A stretch of DNA of 64,000 nucleotides, taken from positions 124,001 through 188,000 of the forward strand of contig NZ_JABJXS010000005.1 of NCBI RefSeq assembly GCF_013155275.1, given 5' to 3'. Each line of letters opens with the position of its first letter. Position 1 is the stretch's first letter. Below are positions 19,380 through 31,727 of the stretch, one piece after another. Under the pieces are notes generated by a model, which ran no database searches, was not told where the DNA came from, and saw nothing but the letters and a program-made list of their open reading frames with translations. Both the position numbers and the translations under genes were made by a program. Source of the stretch: Brenneria sp. hezel4-2-4 (GTDB taxonomy: Bacteria; Pseudomonadota; Gammaproteobacteria; Enterobacterales; Enterobacteriaceae).

Positions 19380-19519
19380 TATACACTAAATAGTTCGAGT
19401 TGCAGGACAAAACGTTATTGTTTTGAACAACGCAAAGCGTTGGCCCTTTATGGGCGAGCCCCAGAGAGGGGCCGAGTAATAAAGCCAACGCACCTGCAAC
19501 TTGAAGTATGACGGGTATA
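19380..19519. repeat. MITE-like intergenic repeat element, copy 1 (140 bp)
   Basis: The element begins TATACACTAAATAGTTCGAG and ends CTTGAAGTATGACGGGTATA. The two ends are imperfect inverted repeats (TATAC..., TTGCAGG inside one, CCTGCAACTTGAAG inside the other). A second element with the same termini but another core lies at 51663-51863. The core here holds short hairpins (GCCCTTTATGGGC, GCCCCAGAGAGGGGC). I know similar elements with the end TTGAAGTATGACGGGTATA from many Enterobacterales genomes. It has no gene and ends 26 bases before the MFS start codon. Confidence 0.75.
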
Positions 19520-19545
19520 AACTTATCAGCGCCCTGACGACAAAA

Positions 19546-20739
19546 ATGACATTAATAAAGCTTCCCCTGCTGGCCCAGATTTCATCCGCTCACCTGGTGA
19601 GCCATTTTCATATGATGGTGCTGCCCGCGCTGATCCCGCTGCTATCGGAGCAGCGAAATATCAGCTTCGTCGAGTTAGGCTTTGCGCTAAGCGTATTCAA
19701 CATTGTCTCTGCCTGCGTGCAAACGCCCATTGGCTTTGTGGTTGACCGCATCGGGGCGCGACGCACGTTGATAGCCGGCCTGACGCTGGGCAGCCTGTGT
19801 TTTCTTTCTTTGAGCTTTTCAGGCAGCTACTTCTGGCTGGTGACGGCGATGGCGCTGGCGGGCGTTGCCAATGCGGTTTATCACCCCGCCGATTATGCCC
19901 TGCTGTCACGCGGTATTGATGAAAAACGCATGGGCCGCGCGTTCTCCATTCACACATTCTCCGGCTTCTTCGGCACCGCCATTGCGCCCGGGATCTTACT
20001 GACCGTCGCCGCTTTCACGGGCATTAACAGCGCCTTTATCGTTGCGGGGGGAGTCGGTCTGTTGATAGTTCTGCTGTTATTAGCCGGAGGCGGCCAACCC
20101 GTCCGACTTCAGCGCGCGGCTTCGGGCGGCGCGCAACCGAATAAACCCCGGGTGGCGCTTTTTACCCTGCCGATCATGGCGCTGTTGGTGTTATTCCTGC
20201 TGTTGAATCTGAGCACCAGTTCGATTCAGAATTTCTCGGTGACGGCATTTGTTACGGGCTATGACCTGCCGTTATCCCAGGCAAACATCGTGCTGACATC
20301 CTTTCTGTTCGCCAGCGCTTTTGGCGTACTGGCCGGCGGCGCGCTGGCCGATAAAACCAAACGCCACGGGCTGGTAGCGACGGCAGCGCTGGCAATGACC
20401 GCCTGTCTGGTCAGTGTGGTGGCCATCTATCCCCTGCCGGTATCCGTGTTGATTCCGCTACTGGCCGCCGCCGGCTTTCTGTCCGGCATGATCGCCCCAT
20501 CGCGTGACATGCTGGTACGCGCCGCCTCGCCGGCCGGCGCCGAGGGTCGCGTTTTCGGCATCGTCTCCACCGGCTTTAATATTGGCGGCGCGGCAGGCCC
20601 GGTGTTATTCGGCTGGCTGCTGGATCACGGTTATCCACAGGCTATTTTCTGGTCAGCGGTGATTTTTATGCTGATCACCGCGCTCATCACCCTGCGCCAG
20701 GAATTACGCAGCGCCAGACAACGGGCGGTGGCGCTATAA
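19546..20739 (+). CDS. Major facilitator superfamily transporter
   Basis: A 397-residue MFS protein with about 12 membrane segments. The loop 2-3 motif is DRIGARRTLIAG (the G-x-x-x-D-R-x-G-x-R-R pattern) and the second half has LADKTKRHG at the equivalent place. It resembles the Fsr-like group (HLVSHFHMMVLPALIPLL near the N-terminus, VYHPADYALLSRGI) but I cannot assign a substrate. I chose ATG 19546; a TTG at 19501 would place the start inside the repeat element. Expression may be affected by that element, which occupies the space where the promoter should be. It is convergent with gyrB. Confidence 0.85.
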   Translation: MTLIKLPLLAQISSAHLVSHFHMMVLPALIPLLSEQRNISFVELGFALSVFNIVSACVQTPIGFVVDRIGARRTLIAGLTLGSLCFLSLSFSGSYFWLVTAMALAGVANAVYHPADYALLSRGIDEKRMGRAFSIHTFSGFFGTAIAPGILLTVAAFTGINSAFIVAGGVGLLIVLLLLAGGGQPVRLQRAASGGAQPNKPRVALFTLPIMALLVLFLLLNLSTSSIQNFSVTAFVTGYDLPLSQANIVLTSFLFASAFGVLAGGALADKTKRHGLVATAALAMTACLVSVVAIYPLPVSVLIPLLAAAGFLSGMIAPSRDMLVRAASPAGAEGRVFGIVSTGFNIGGAAGPVLFGWLLDHGYPQAIFWSAVIFMLITALITLRQELRSARQRAVAL

Positions 20740-20766
20740 AAAAAGCCAGCCCCAAAAGGGGCTGGC
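20738..20766 (-). terminator. Rho-independent terminator downstream of gyrB
   Basis: On the minus strand GCCAGCCCC pairs with GGGGCTGGC around TTTT (20766-20745), followed by TTTTTTT (20744-20738). The T-run overlaps the MFS stop codon. It lies 215 bases past the gyrB stop, so it would end the dnaA-dnaN-recF-gyrB transcript. Confidence 0.85.
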
Positions 20767-20931
20767 CAGACCGTTGACAAATCTATCATCCCTTATCGAA
20801 CGGTGATAATGGAATGGAAGAGTAAAGCGTCCGCGCCAGGGATGGCGCGGTTCGAGCTTACAGGGATGTACTTGCAGCGTCTTTACGATCCATCCATTAT
20901 CGCCGCTCACCGGACTTTGTCAGCAAACTCA

Positions 20932-20953
20932 CCAGCCCCAAAAGGGGCGGGCT
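20932..20953. repeat. Second copy of the gyrB 3' hairpin sequence
   Basis: The 17-mer CCAGCCCCAAAAGGGGC at 20932-20948 is an exact direct repeat of 20746-20762, which forms the gyrB terminator. Here it makes the hairpin AGCCCC/GGGGC(GG)GCT 30 bases after the gyrB stop but lacks a T-run. It may be a duplicated terminator that lost its tail or a stabilising 3' hairpin. Confidence 0.6.
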
Positions 20954-20980
20954 GAGGTAGCAGATCAGGCAGTTGTCTAA

Positions 20981-23416
<2,436 letters not shown>

Positions 23417-24502
23417 TTAGTCCTGTGATTGAACCGTTATTTTACCCTGTTCTACGCGGAACATCTTGCCATTTTCACCCACCATATCGCCTATCTGCTC
23501 AGCGCTGACCGCGCTGACAAAGACTTGCGCATGGGTGGCTTTTAACCGTTCAGCCAACAAACGGCGGCGGGTACTATCCAGTTCGGAAGCAAAATCATCA
23601 ATCAGATACAGACAGCGCAGTCCGTTCTGACGGGTGAGAAACTCACCCTGGGCCAGCCTTAAAGCACACATCAGCAGCTTTAGCTGACCACGGGACAGCA
23701 TATCCTCGACCGCCACGCCGCTGGCGCGGATACGGAAGTCGGCTTTATGCGGCCCAAGCGACGTATAACCCAGCATACGGTCGCGTTCAAACTGCCGTTC
23801 CAGCAGTTCGGCATAATCACTTTCTTTATCCCAGCCGCGCTGGAAAGAAAAACCGAGGGCAAACTCAGGCAGAAACTGGCTACAGGTGGCGGCAATATCT
23901 TCGGCGATCGCCGAGCTGTATTGCGCCCGCCATTCGCTGATACGTTCAGCCAATGGCACCAACTCCTGATCCCAGGCCCGCAGTTGCCCGTACTGACCCA
24001 CCTGCCGCAACGCCGCATTACGCTGACGCAACAGGCGTTTCATATTGCTCCAGGCGGAGAAAAAACCGGGTTCGTTATGAAAACACCCCCAGTCAAGAAA
24101 AGCACGGCGGTACTTCGGCCCGCCGTTCAGCAAGGTAAACCCTTCGGGAGTAATCAACTGAATCGGCAGCAGCTGCGCCAGTTCGGCCACTTTGTGACCG
24201 TCGCTGCCGTCAATGCGCACTTTACCGTCGCCCTGACGGTTCTTACTCAATCCGACCGATCGCTCGCCCTCAATACCGTCAATACGACCATGCAGGACAA
24301 ACTCGGCCCGATCGTGGCGGATCACGCGCGCCGCCTGCACGCTGCGGAACGCCCGCCCGTGCCCCAGCGTGTAAATCGCCTCCAGCACGCTGGTTTTGCC
24401 GCTGCCGTTCGGCCCGACCAAAAAGTTGAAACCGGGCGCCAGCGCCAAATCGGCCGCTTCAATATTGCGGAAATCTTTAATCAGAAGACGAGTAAGCGCC
24501 AT
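23417..24502 (-). CDS. recF: DNA replication and repair protein RecF
   Basis: A 361-residue SMC-like ATPase. Walker [16 protein letters not shown] is near residue 30; signature [18 protein letters not shown] and Walker [18 protein letters not shown] follow. It loads RecA with RecO and RecR at gapped DNA. It begins [21 protein letters not shown], almost as in E. coli. In E. coli its start touches the dnaN stop, but here a 146-bp spacer lies between (24503-24648), so translational coupling to dnaN is lost and it may need its own start signals. Confidence 0.97.
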   Translation of the reverse strand: MALTRLLIKDFRNIEAADLALAPGFNFLVGPNGSGKTSVLEAIYTLGHGRAFRSVQAARVIRHDRAEFVLHGRIDGIEGERSVGLSKNRQGDGKVRIDGSDGHKVAELAQLLPIQLITPEGFTLLNGGPKYRRAFLDWGCFHNEPGFFSAWSNMKRLLRQRNAALRQVGQYGQLRAWDQELVPLAERISEWRAQYSSAIAEDIAATCSQFLPEFALGFSFQRGWDKESDYAELLERQFERDRMLGYTSLGPHKADFRIRASGVAVEDMLSRGQLKLLMCALRLAQGEFLTRQNGLRCLYLIDDFASELDSTRRRLLAERLKATHAQVFVSAVSAEQIGDMVGENGKMFRVEQGKITVQSQD

Positions 24503-24648
24503 GCGACTATCTTCTTGCGATCAAGACAGAATTGTCGCTGGCGGATTGGAGACAAGCGCGGCGAGTACCCCGAGGCGTACTCAGCGTAAGCGAGCATGGC
24601 GAGCGCCGCCCCATCCCAACCCGGCCAGTCAAATAGCTCACCAGCATA
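24503..24648. other. Unusual non-coding spacer between dnaN and recF
   Basis: These 146 bases separate two genes that abut in E. coli. Both flanking proteins have complete, conserved ends (dnaN ends YVVMPMRL, recF begins MALTRLLI), so this is inserted or expanded sequence, not part of a gene. On the minus strand it contains GC-rich text with near-repeats of CGCTCGCCATGCTCGC, GCTGAGTACGC and GGGTACTCGCCGCGC. No terminator with a T-run and no promoter stands out. Confidence 0.6.
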
Positions 24649-25749
24649 CTAGAGGCGCATCGGCATAACGACGTAGGCCGCCGCCCGGCTGGCGCCATCT
24701 TCGATCTGCACGCTGGAGACGGAATCCGTCAGCAGCAAGCGAACATCCTCACACTTCAGCGCATTCAGAACATCCAATACATAACTGACGTTAAAACCAA
24801 TTTCCATCTCGGTGCCGTCGTACTGCACATCCAGAATTTCTTCCGCCTCTTCCTGTTCAGGGTTATTGGCGGTGATCTTCAGTTGGTTCTGAATCAGGTG
24901 CAGACGCACGCCACGGAATTTTTCATTCGACAGTATGGCCGCACGGGAGAATGCCTGCTTAAGTAAATCGCAGCTGGCTTCCAGCGTTTTATCCGGATTT
25001 TTCGGCAATACGCGGCGATAATCGGGGAAACGGCCGTCAACCAGCTTGGAGGTGAAAATAAAATCACCGACGTGGGCACGAATATTATTACTGCCGATTT
25101 GCAGCCGCAGCGGCGCATCGCCGCCATCCAGCAAACGCGCCAGCTCCATCACCCCTTTACGCGGCACAATCACCGAATGGGATGGCAAGGGCTGCCCCAC
25201 CGGCATCGAGCACACGGCCAGACGGTGACCATCGGTGGCGACGGTACGCAATTCCTCTCCCTCGGTTTCAAACAACATTCCGTTGAGGTAATAGCGAACA
25301 TCCTGATGAGCCATCGAAAACTGCGTGGCTTCGATCAAACGCTTCATCGTCGCCTGCGGCAGCGAGAATTCAACGTCGCTTTGCCAGTCATCCAGATTGG
25401 GAAAATCGGCGGCGGGCAGGGTCGACAACGAAAAACGGCTGCGCCCGGATCGCACCAGCATGCGATCGCCATCCAGCATGATGGTGATTTCCGCGCCATC
25501 AGGCAGACCACGACAGATATCAAATAATTTACGCGCCGGAACCGTTGTGGCGCCCGGTTCATGGGGTTGCGTGAGCGCCACTTTGGCCACCATCTCCATT
25601 TCGAGATCGGTGCCGGTGAGCGACAATGCTCCGTCGGTGACCTGGATCAACAGGTTGCCCAAAATCGGTAACGTAGGCCGGCCGCCCAATGGGCTGCTGA
25701 CCTGTTGCAGTGGTTTTAGCAGATGTTCGCGTTCAACAATGAATTTCAT
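24649..25749 (-). CDS. dnaN: DNA polymerase III sliding clamp (beta subunit)
   Basis: A 366-residue protein, the usual length. It begins MKFIVEREHLLKPLQQVSSPLGGRPTLPILGNLL and ends DGASRAAAYVVMPMRL, including the conserved C-terminal MPMRL that helps form the binding pocket for clamp partners. It contains three DNA-clamp domains and works as a ring dimer tethering polymerase III to DNA. It starts 4 bases after the dnaA stop. Confidence 0.98.
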   Translation of the reverse strand: MKFIVEREHLLKPLQQVSSPLGGRPTLPILGNLLIQVTDGALSLTGTDLEMEMVAKVALTQPHEPGATTVPARKLFDICRGLPDGAEITIMLDGDRMLVRSGRSRFSLSTLPAADFPNLDDWQSDVEFSLPQATMKRLIEATQFSMAHQDVRYYLNGMLFETEGEELRTVATDGHRLAVCSMPVGQPLPSHSVIVPRKGVMELARLLDGGDAPLRLQIGSNNIRAHVGDFIFTSKLVDGRFPDYRRVLPKNPDKTLEASCDLLKQAFSRAAILSNEKFRGVRLHLIQNQLKITANNPEQEEAEEILDVQYDGTEMEIGFNVSYVLDVLNALKCEDVRLLLTDSVSSVQIEDGASRAAAYVVMPMRL

Positions 25750-25753
25750 AATG

Positions 25754-27148
25754 TTATGAAGATAATGTTCTGATTAAATTGGAAAAATCTTCTTTGATGT
25801 CGTGACTTTCTTCACGCAACTGTTCGATTTTACGACAGGCGTGCAACACCGTGGTATGGTCGCGGCCGCCAAACGCATCGCCGATTTCCGGCAGGCTGTG
25901 ATTGGTCAGCTCTTTGGCCAGCGCCATCGCCATCTGGCGTGGGCGGGCCACCGAGCGGGAACGACGTTTAGACAATAAATCGGCGACTTTGATTTTATAA
26001 TATTCCGCCACCGTCTTCTGAATATTGTCGATAGTAACCAGTTTTTCCTGCAACGCCAGCAGATCGCGCAGCGCCTCGCGCACAAAATCAATGGTGATGG
26101 AGCGGCCGGTAAAGTTGGCGTTGGCAATCACCCGGTTCAATGCGCCTTCCAGCTCGCGCACGTTGGAACGCAAACGCTTGGCGATAAAGAAAGCCACTTC
26201 GCCGGGCAGGCGGATATCATTCTCATCCGCTTTCTTCATTAGAATCGCCACCCGCGTTTCCAGCTCCGGCGGTTCGATAGCCACCGTCAGACCCCAGCCA
26301 AACCGCGACTTCAGGCGATCTTCCACGCCGTTTATCTCTTTCGGATAGCGATCGGAGGTTAAAATAATTTGCTGATTACCTTCCAGCAACGCATTAAAGG
26401 TATGGAAAAACTCTTCCTGCGAACGCTCTTTGTTGGCAAAAAACTGAATATCATCAATCAGTAGCGCGTCCACCGAACGGTAATAACGTTTAAACTCTTC
26501 AATGGCGTTATTCTGCAACGCCTTCACCATATCTTGCACGAAACGTTCGGAATGCATGTAAACCACTTTCGCATTGGCTTTACGGGCGATGATGCCGTTG
26601 CCCACCGCATGCAACAGGTGCGTTTTACCCAGGCCGGTTCCGCCATACAGAAACAGGGGATTGTAAGCGCCGCCCGGATTATCGGCCACCTGACGAGCGG
26701 CGGCGCGCGCCAGCTGGTTCGACTTACCTTCGACAAAGTTATCGAACGTGTGCTTGGGGTTCACGTTGGAGCGATAAGTGTGCTCCGCCTGCGCCGGTGA
26801 ATTATCCCAGCTTGGGCGCACTGGCGCTAAACGCACCTGTGTCGCTGCCGCGACGCTGACATTATTATGGTGGTTGACCGGCTGACTGACTGTCTGAACC
26901 AGGGGTTTGCTACCCACTTCAAAACGCAGCAGCGGAGCATCCATCCCACAGAAATCATTCAACAAACCATTGATATTATTTAAATATTTATCACGAACCC
27001 AATCCAGTACGAAACGATTAGGGGCGTAGAGCGCCAGAGTGTTATCACTCAGCTCCGCCTGTAACGGGCGTATCCACATACTGAATTCTGTGGCAGGTAA
27101 CTCATCCTGCAAACGGGCAAGACACTGCTGCCAAAGCGAAAGTGACAC
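25754..27148 (-). CDS. dnaA: Chromosomal replication initiator DnaA
   Basis: A 464-residue AAA+ initiator. Domain I starts [25 protein letters not shown]; the variable linker follows. Domain III has Walker A GGTGLGKT and Walker [10 protein letters not shown], and the C-terminal DNA-binding domain has the DnaA signature [17 protein letters not shown] chose GTG 27148, because E. coli dnaA also starts with GTG at this residue and GGAG precedes it. It opens oriC and regulates its own gene. The upstream region holds a perfect DnaA box and many GATC sites. Confidence 0.98.
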   Translation of the reverse strand: MSLSLWQQCLARLQDELPATEFSMWIRPLQAELSDNTLALYAPNRFVLDWVRDKYLNNINGLLNDFCGMDAPLLRFEVGSKPLVQTVSQPVNHHNNVSVAAATQVRLAPVRPSWDNSPAQAEHTYRSNVNPKHTFDNFVEGKSNQLARAAARQVADNPGGAYNPLFLYGGTGLGKTHLLHAVGNGIIARKANAKVVYMHSERFVQDMVKALQNNAIEEFKRYYRSVDALLIDDIQFFANKERSQEEFFHTFNALLEGNQQIILTSDRYPKEINGVEDRLKSRFGWGLTVAIEPPELETRVAILMKKADENDIRLPGEVAFFIAKRLRSNVRELEGALNRVIANANFTGRSITIDFVREALRDLLALQEKLVTIDNIQKTVAEYYKIKVADLLSKRRSRSVARPRQMAMALAKELTNHSLPEIGDAFGGRDHTTVLHACRKIEQLREESHDIKEDFSNLIRTLSS

Positions 27149-27290
27149 GGCGGACTCCACTCGAACAAGAACGATCAAAAAGAAAAGAATAAGAAACGTT
27201 ATTTATATGACTCATGATTTTGGCACCTGCCCCCGTCACAACAAGACGACAGATGCACCGCGTAGTATAGTAGATGCGGTTTACCGTGAC

Positions 27291-27539
27291 GATCCCGAAG
27301 AAGGATCGCTAACGGGACGGCGGATCATAACCTAAAGCAGCGAATAGATCCTCCCCTTCTGCACAGTTTCGATCCTTTTTATCCACAGGCTATTCTTATA
27401 GCAGCCTCAGGCAGTATGCAGAAGATCCGACTAATCTCATTCAATCAGTTATAGCAGAAGGCGCTCTAGAATAAACGATGTGGTAGGCGCGTTACGGTGA
27501 CATTGATCATGATCCGGCAGGGAGGATCAATGCAGGATC
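27291..27539. promoter_or_regulatory. dnaA control region with DnaA box and dense GATC sites
   Basis: A perfect DnaA box TTATCCACA lies at 27379-27387. Ten GATC (Dam) sites occur within 249 bases (27291, 27304, 27323, 27347, 27371, 27424, 27505, 27511, 27525, 27536), where about one is expected by chance. This is the layout of a dnaA promoter that is autoregulated by DnaA and sequestered by SeqA after replication. It is not oriC, which in Enterobacterales lies near mnmG. Confidence 0.8.
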
Positions 27540-27660
27540 CTTGCGCTTTATCCCAGAGTCCGTATAATCCTCAGCCCGCGCGTCCTCGCCTGTTTTCTGT
27601 GCTCAGCCAGACAGAAATCCAAAATAATTGGCATGGCTGGCAGGTAAAGTGTGATGTTAA

Positions 27661-27689
27661 TTGACTCAGGGCTGTACAATTATTACAAT
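27661..27689 (+). promoter_or_regulatory. Sigma-70 promoter of rpmH-rnpA
   Basis: TTGACT (27661-27666) and TACAAT (27684-27689) are separated by exactly 17 bases, near-consensus for sigma-70. The promoter faces rpmH, whose start is 153 bases downstream. Confidence 0.8.
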
Positions 27690-27829
27690 CCCGCCTCTTT
27701 CAGTTATATGATTGTTATATGCGATTGAGGCGTCGGTCATTTTCACGCCGAGTAGCCAAACGCGTTTACTGTGAAGTCGTGTTTGTTCCCCGCGCCAGCA
27801 GGGATGAACCGTTAATTATCCAAGTTTAG

Positions 27830-27982
<153 letters not shown>

Positions 27983-28000
27983 TAAAAGCTAACCCACCGA

Positions 28001-28360
28001 GTGGTTAAGCTCGCTTTTCCCAGGGAGTTACGTTTGTTAACTCCCAGCCATTTCACTTTCGTCTTCCAGCAGCCGCAACGGGCCGGCACGCCGCAAATTA
28101 CTATTCTCGGCCGCCTGAACACGCTGGGGCATCCCCGCATCGGTCTTACCGTTGCCAAAAAGCATGTTAAACGTGCTCATGAACGCAATCGGATTAAACG
28201 CCTGACGCGCGAAAGCTTTCGCCTGCATCAACATTCATTGCCCGCAATGGATTTTGTGGTGATTGCGAAAAAAGGGGTGTCCGAACTGGATAACCGAACA
28301 TTGACGGAAGCGTTGGAAAAATTATGGCGTCGGCACTGTCGTTTGGCTCCCGCCTGCTGA
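28001..28360 (+). CDS. rnpA: Ribonuclease P protein component
   Basis: A 119-residue basic protein with the RnpA signature around [22 protein letters not shown] (RNR motif). It binds the RNase P RNA and aids tRNA 5' processing. It begins with GTG ([14 protein letters not shown]), matching the E. coli start. It lies 18 bases after rpmH and overlaps yidD by 37 bases in another frame. Confidence 0.97.
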   Translation: MVKLAFPRELRLLTPSHFTFVFQQPQRAGTPQITILGRLNTLGHPRIGLTVAKKHVKRAHERNRIKRLTRESFRLHQHSLPAMDFVVIAKKGVSELDNRTLTEALEKLWRRHCRLAPAC

Positions 28361-28581
28361 TCGGGTTGATACGTGGTTATCAACTTGTAATCAGCCCGTT
28401 ACTTGGACCACATTGCCGGTTCCGGCCAACGTGTTCACAATACGGTATTGAGGCAATACGCAGGTTCGGCATGATAAAAGGCAGTTGGTTGACGCTGAAA
28501 CGCGTATTAAAATGCCACCCTTTGAACCCTGGTGGTGATGATCCCGTACCGCCAAAAACCGACAATAACAGAGAACATTAA
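28324..28581 (+). CDS. yidD: Membrane protein insertion efficiency factor YidD
   Basis: An 85-residue protein containing the YidD core [30 protein letters not shown] and [14 protein letters not shown], with the conserved cysteines and PTCS motif. It assists YidC in inserting inner-membrane proteins. It starts inside the end of rnpA and is followed 2 bases later by yidC, the conserved order. Confidence 0.96.
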   Translation: MASALSFGSRLLIGLIRGYQLVISPLLGPHCRFRPTCSQYGIEAIRRFGMIKGSWLTLKRVLKCHPLNPGGDDPVPPKTDNNREH

Positions 28582-28583
28582 CG

Positions 28584-30218
28584 ATGGATTCGCAACGCAA
28601 TCTTCTTCTCATCGCTCTGCTATTCGTAACCTTTATGATCTGGCAGGCCTGGGAAACGGACAAAAATCCGCCAGCGACCACGCAGGCCATACAGCAGGCG
28701 ACGAATGCAGCACCCGGCGATGCCACCAACCAGGGCGTACCCGCTAGCGGCCAGGGTCAACTGATCACGGTTAAAACCGACGTGCTGTCTCTGACCATCA
28801 ATACCCGTGGCGGCGACATCGAGCAGGCGCATCTGCTGGCTTACCCGGATACGCTGGGTTCTGATAAACCGTTCCTGCTGCTGGAAACCTCGCCCGAATT
28901 CGTCTATCAGGCGCAAAGCGGCCTGACCGGTAAAAACGGCCCGGACAACCCGGCCAATGGCCCGCGTCCATTGTTTACCGCCACGCAGGATCACTTTGAA
29001 CTGGCTGACGGCGAAAACGAACTGCGCATTCCGCTGACCTATACCGCGGCTGACGGCGTCACTTACACCAAAACGTTTGTACTGAAACGCGGCGACTACG
29101 CGCTGAACGTTGATTACAGCGTCAATAACACCAGCGCCCAGCCGCTGGAACTGACCTTGTTCGGTCAGTTGAAACAATCCATCGATTTGCCCAAGCACCG
29201 CGATACCGGCAGCAGCAACTTTGCGCTGCATACCTACCGCGGCGCGGCGTTCTCCTCCAGCGAAGACAAGTATAAGAAATACAGCTTCAGCGACATGGAT
29301 GAGAACCTGAATATCACCACCAACGGCGGCTGGATCGCCATGTTGCAGCAGTACTTCGCGACCGCCTGGATCCCGACCACCGCTGGCGCGAACACCTTCT
29401 ATTCCAGCAATCTCGGCAACGGGCAGGCGGCGATTGGCTTTAAAGCCGCTCCGGTCGTCGTACCGGCCGGCGGCCAGCAAAACCTGAACGCCACGTTGTG
29501 GGTCGGCCCGGAAATTCAGGACAAGATGGCCGCTGTGGCGCCGCATCTGGATCTGACCGTCGACTACGGCTGGCTGTGGTTTATCTCTCAGCCGCTGTTC
29601 AAGCTACTGAAATTCCTGCACGGCTTTATCGGCAACTGGGGCTTCTCCATTATTGCCATCACCTTTATCGTGCGCGGTATCATGTACCCGCTGACCAAAG
29701 CGCAATACACCTCAATGGCCAAAATGCGCATGCTGCAACCGAAGCTGACCGCCATGCGTGAGCGTATCGGTGACGACAAGCAGCGCATGAGTCAGGAAAT
29801 GATGGCGCTGTATAAGTCGGAGAAGGTTAACCCGCTGGGCGGCTGTTTCCCGCTGTTGATTCAGATGCCAATCTTCCTGGCGCTGTACTACATGCTGATG
29901 GGCTCCGTTGAACTGCGCCATGCGCCGTTTGCCTTGTGGATCCATGACCTGTCCGCGCAAGACCCGTACTACATTCTGCCGATCCTGATGGGCGTGACGA
30001 TGTTCTTCATTCAGAAGATGTCGCCGACCACCGTTACCGACCCGATGCAGCAGAAGATCATGACTTACATGCCGGTGATTTTCACCGTGTTCTTCCTGTG
30101 GTTCCCATCCGGTCTGGTGCTGTACTATATCGTCAGCAACCTGGTTACCATCATTCAGCAGCAGCTGATCTACCGTGGTCTGGAAAAACGTGGCTTGCAT
30201 AGCCGCGAGAAGAAATAA
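28584..30218 (+). CDS. yidC: Membrane protein insertase YidC
   Basis: A 544-residue inner-membrane protein. An N-terminal anchor ([18 protein letters not shown]) precedes the large periplasmic beta domain (about residues 55-340), then the insertase core of five helices (from [25 protein letters not shown]) with [22 protein letters not shown] and a basic C-terminus. It inserts and folds membrane proteins alone or with SecYEG. Typical length and fully intact. Confidence 0.98.
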   Translation: MDSQRNLLLIALLFVTFMIWQAWETDKNPPATTQAIQQATNAAPGDATNQGVPASGQGQLITVKTDVLSLTINTRGGDIEQAHLLAYPDTLGSDKPFLLLETSPEFVYQAQSGLTGKNGPDNPANGPRPLFTATQDHFELADGENELRIPLTYTAADGVTYTKTFVLKRGDYALNVDYSVNNTSAQPLELTLFGQLKQSIDLPKHRDTGSSNFALHTYRGAAFSSSEDKYKKYSFSDMDENLNITTNGGWIAMLQQYFATAWIPTTAGANTFYSSNLGNGQAAIGFKAAPVVVPAGGQQNLNATLWVGPEIQDKMAAVAPHLDLTVDYGWLWFISQPLFKLLKFLHGFIGNWGFSIIAITFIVRGIMYPLTKAQYTSMAKMRMLQPKLTAMRERIGDDKQRMSQEMMALYKSEKVNPLGGCFPLLIQMPIFLALYYMLMGSVELRHAPFALWIHDLSAQDPYYILPILMGVTMFFIQKMSPTTVTDPMQQKIMTYMPVIFTVFFLWFPSGLVLYYIVSNLVTIIQQQLIYRGLEKRGLHSREKK

Positions 30219-30247
30219 CCCCGGTGATGGACAATCATTGAGAATAA

Positions 30248-30271
30248 GGCGGTCAATGACCGCCTTTTTTT
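30248..30271 (+). terminator. Rho-independent terminator after yidC
   Basis: GGCGGTC (30248-30254) and GACCGCC (30258-30264) form a stem with loop AAT, followed by seven T. It lies 30 bases after yidC and 25 before mnmE, so mnmE probably has partly independent or read-through expression. Confidence 0.85.
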
Positions 30272-30295
30272 ATAACCTGAGAGACAGAGACAACC

Positions 30296-31660
30296 ATGAG
30301 TCATACCGACACCATCGTAGCCCAAGCCACGCCACCGGGACGCGGCGGGGTAGGTATTTTGCGTATTTCCGGAGCGGCGGCTTCGGCCGTGGCGCAAGCG
30401 GTATTGGGCAAGCTGCCCAAACCACGTCACGCCGACTATCTGCCCTTTCGCGATACGGATGGCAATCCTCTCGATCAGGGCATCGCCCTGTGGTTCCCCG
30501 GCCCCAACTCTTTTACCGGCGAGGACGTGCTGGAGCTTCAGGGACACGGCGGCCCGGTCATTCTCGACATCCTGCTGCAACGTATTCTGGCCTTACCCGA
30601 TGTGCGTATTGCGCGCCCCGGCGAATTCTCTGAACGCGCGTTCCTCAATGACAAGCTCGATCTGGCGCAGGCGGAAGCCATAGCCGACCTGATAGACGCC
30701 AGTTCTGAACAGGCCGCGCGTTCGGCTTTGAACTCTCTGCAAGGCGCCTTTTCCGCCCGTATCAACCATCTGGTGGAAGCGTTAACGCATCTGCGGATTT
30801 ACGTTGAAGCGGCGATCGACTTTCCTGATGAGGAAATTGATTTTCTCTCCGATGGAAAAATTGAAGGCCAGCTCAACCAGGTGATGGCCGATCTGGACGC
30901 CGTTCGCGCCGAAGCGCATCAGGGCAGCCTGCTGCGCGAAGGGATGAAAGTCGTCATCGCCGGCCGTCCCAACGCCGGAAAATCCAGCCTGCTCAATGCG
31001 CTGGCCGGTCGTGAGGCGGCGATTGTCACCGATATCGCCGGAACCACCCGCGACGTATTGCGCGAACATATTCATATCGATGGAATGCCGCTGCATATTA
31101 TTGATACCGCGGGGCTGCGAGATGCCAATGACGAAGTGGAACGTATTGGGATTGAGCGCGCCTGGCAGGAAATTGAGCAGGCGGATCGCGTCCTGTTTAT
31201 GGTCGATGGCACCACGACACAAGCCGGAGAACCGGCGGCAATCTGGCCGGAGTTTATGGCTCGGCTACCGAAAACGCTGCCGATTACCGTTGTGCGTAAT
31301 AAAGCCGATATTACCGGCGAACCGCTGGGCATTGAAGATGTGAATACTTACTCACTTATTCGACTTTCAGCACGAACCGGCGAAGGAATCGATACGCTGC
31401 GCGACCATCTCAAGCAAAGCATGGGGTTCACCAGCAACACCGAAGGGGGTTTTCTGGCGCGCCGCCGGCATTTACAGGCGCTGGAACAGGCGGCCCAGCA
31501 TCTGACGCAGGGTAAAGATCAGTTAGTGAGCGCTTACGCGGGTGAACTGCTAGCGGAAGAACTGCGGCTGGCGCAGCAGGCCCTCAGCGAAATCACCGGG
31601 GAATTTACCTCCGACGATCTACTGGGGCGTATTTTCTCGAGTTTTTGCATCGGCAAGTAA
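30296..31660 (+). CDS. mnmE: tRNA modification GTPase MnmE (TrmE)
   Basis: A 454-residue GTPase. The N-terminal formyl-THF-binding domain begins [21 protein letters not shown]. The inserted G domain has G1 [13 protein letters not shown]3 DTAGLRD and G4 NKAD. The C-terminus is the invariant FCIGK with the essential cysteine. With MnmG it makes the 5-carboxymethylaminomethyl group on wobble uridine of certain tRNAs. Its place after yidC is conserved. Confidence 0.98.
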   Translation: MSHTDTIVAQATPPGRGGVGILRISGAAASAVAQAVLGKLPKPRHADYLPFRDTDGNPLDQGIALWFPGPNSFTGEDVLELQGHGGPVILDILLQRILALPDVRIARPGEFSERAFLNDKLDLAQAEAIADLIDASSEQAARSALNSLQGAFSARINHLVEALTHLRIYVEAAIDFPDEEIDFLSDGKIEGQLNQVMADLDAVRAEAHQGSLLREGMKVVIAGRPNAGKSSLLNALAGREAAIVTDIAGTTRDVLREHIHIDGMPLHIIDTAGLRDANDEVERIGIERAWQEIEQADRVLFMVDGTTTQAGEPAAIWPEFMARLPKTLPITVVRNKADITGEPLGIEDVNTYSLIRLSARTGEGIDTLRDHLKQSMGFTSNTEGGFLARRRHLQALEQAAQHLTQGKDQLVSAYAGELLAEELRLAQQALSEITGEFTSDDLLGRIFSSFCIGK

Positions 31661-31694
31661 CGCTGAGTCTGTTAGCGTCCACTCACTTCCACAC

Positions 31695-31727
31695 ATCCCG
31701 CATAGCGCCTTGTTATGCGGGATTTTT
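31695..31727 (+). terminator. Rho-independent terminator after mnmE
   Basis: ATCCCGCATA (31695-31704) pairs perfectly with TATGCGGGAT (31714-31723) across a 9-nt loop, followed by TTTT. It lies 34 bases beyond the mnmE stop. Confidence 0.88.

Noticed and set aside
28620-29546. A 308-codon minus-strand frame opposite yidC
   Set aside because: It is antisense to the conserved periplasmic domain of YidC with no ribosome site or recognisable domain.
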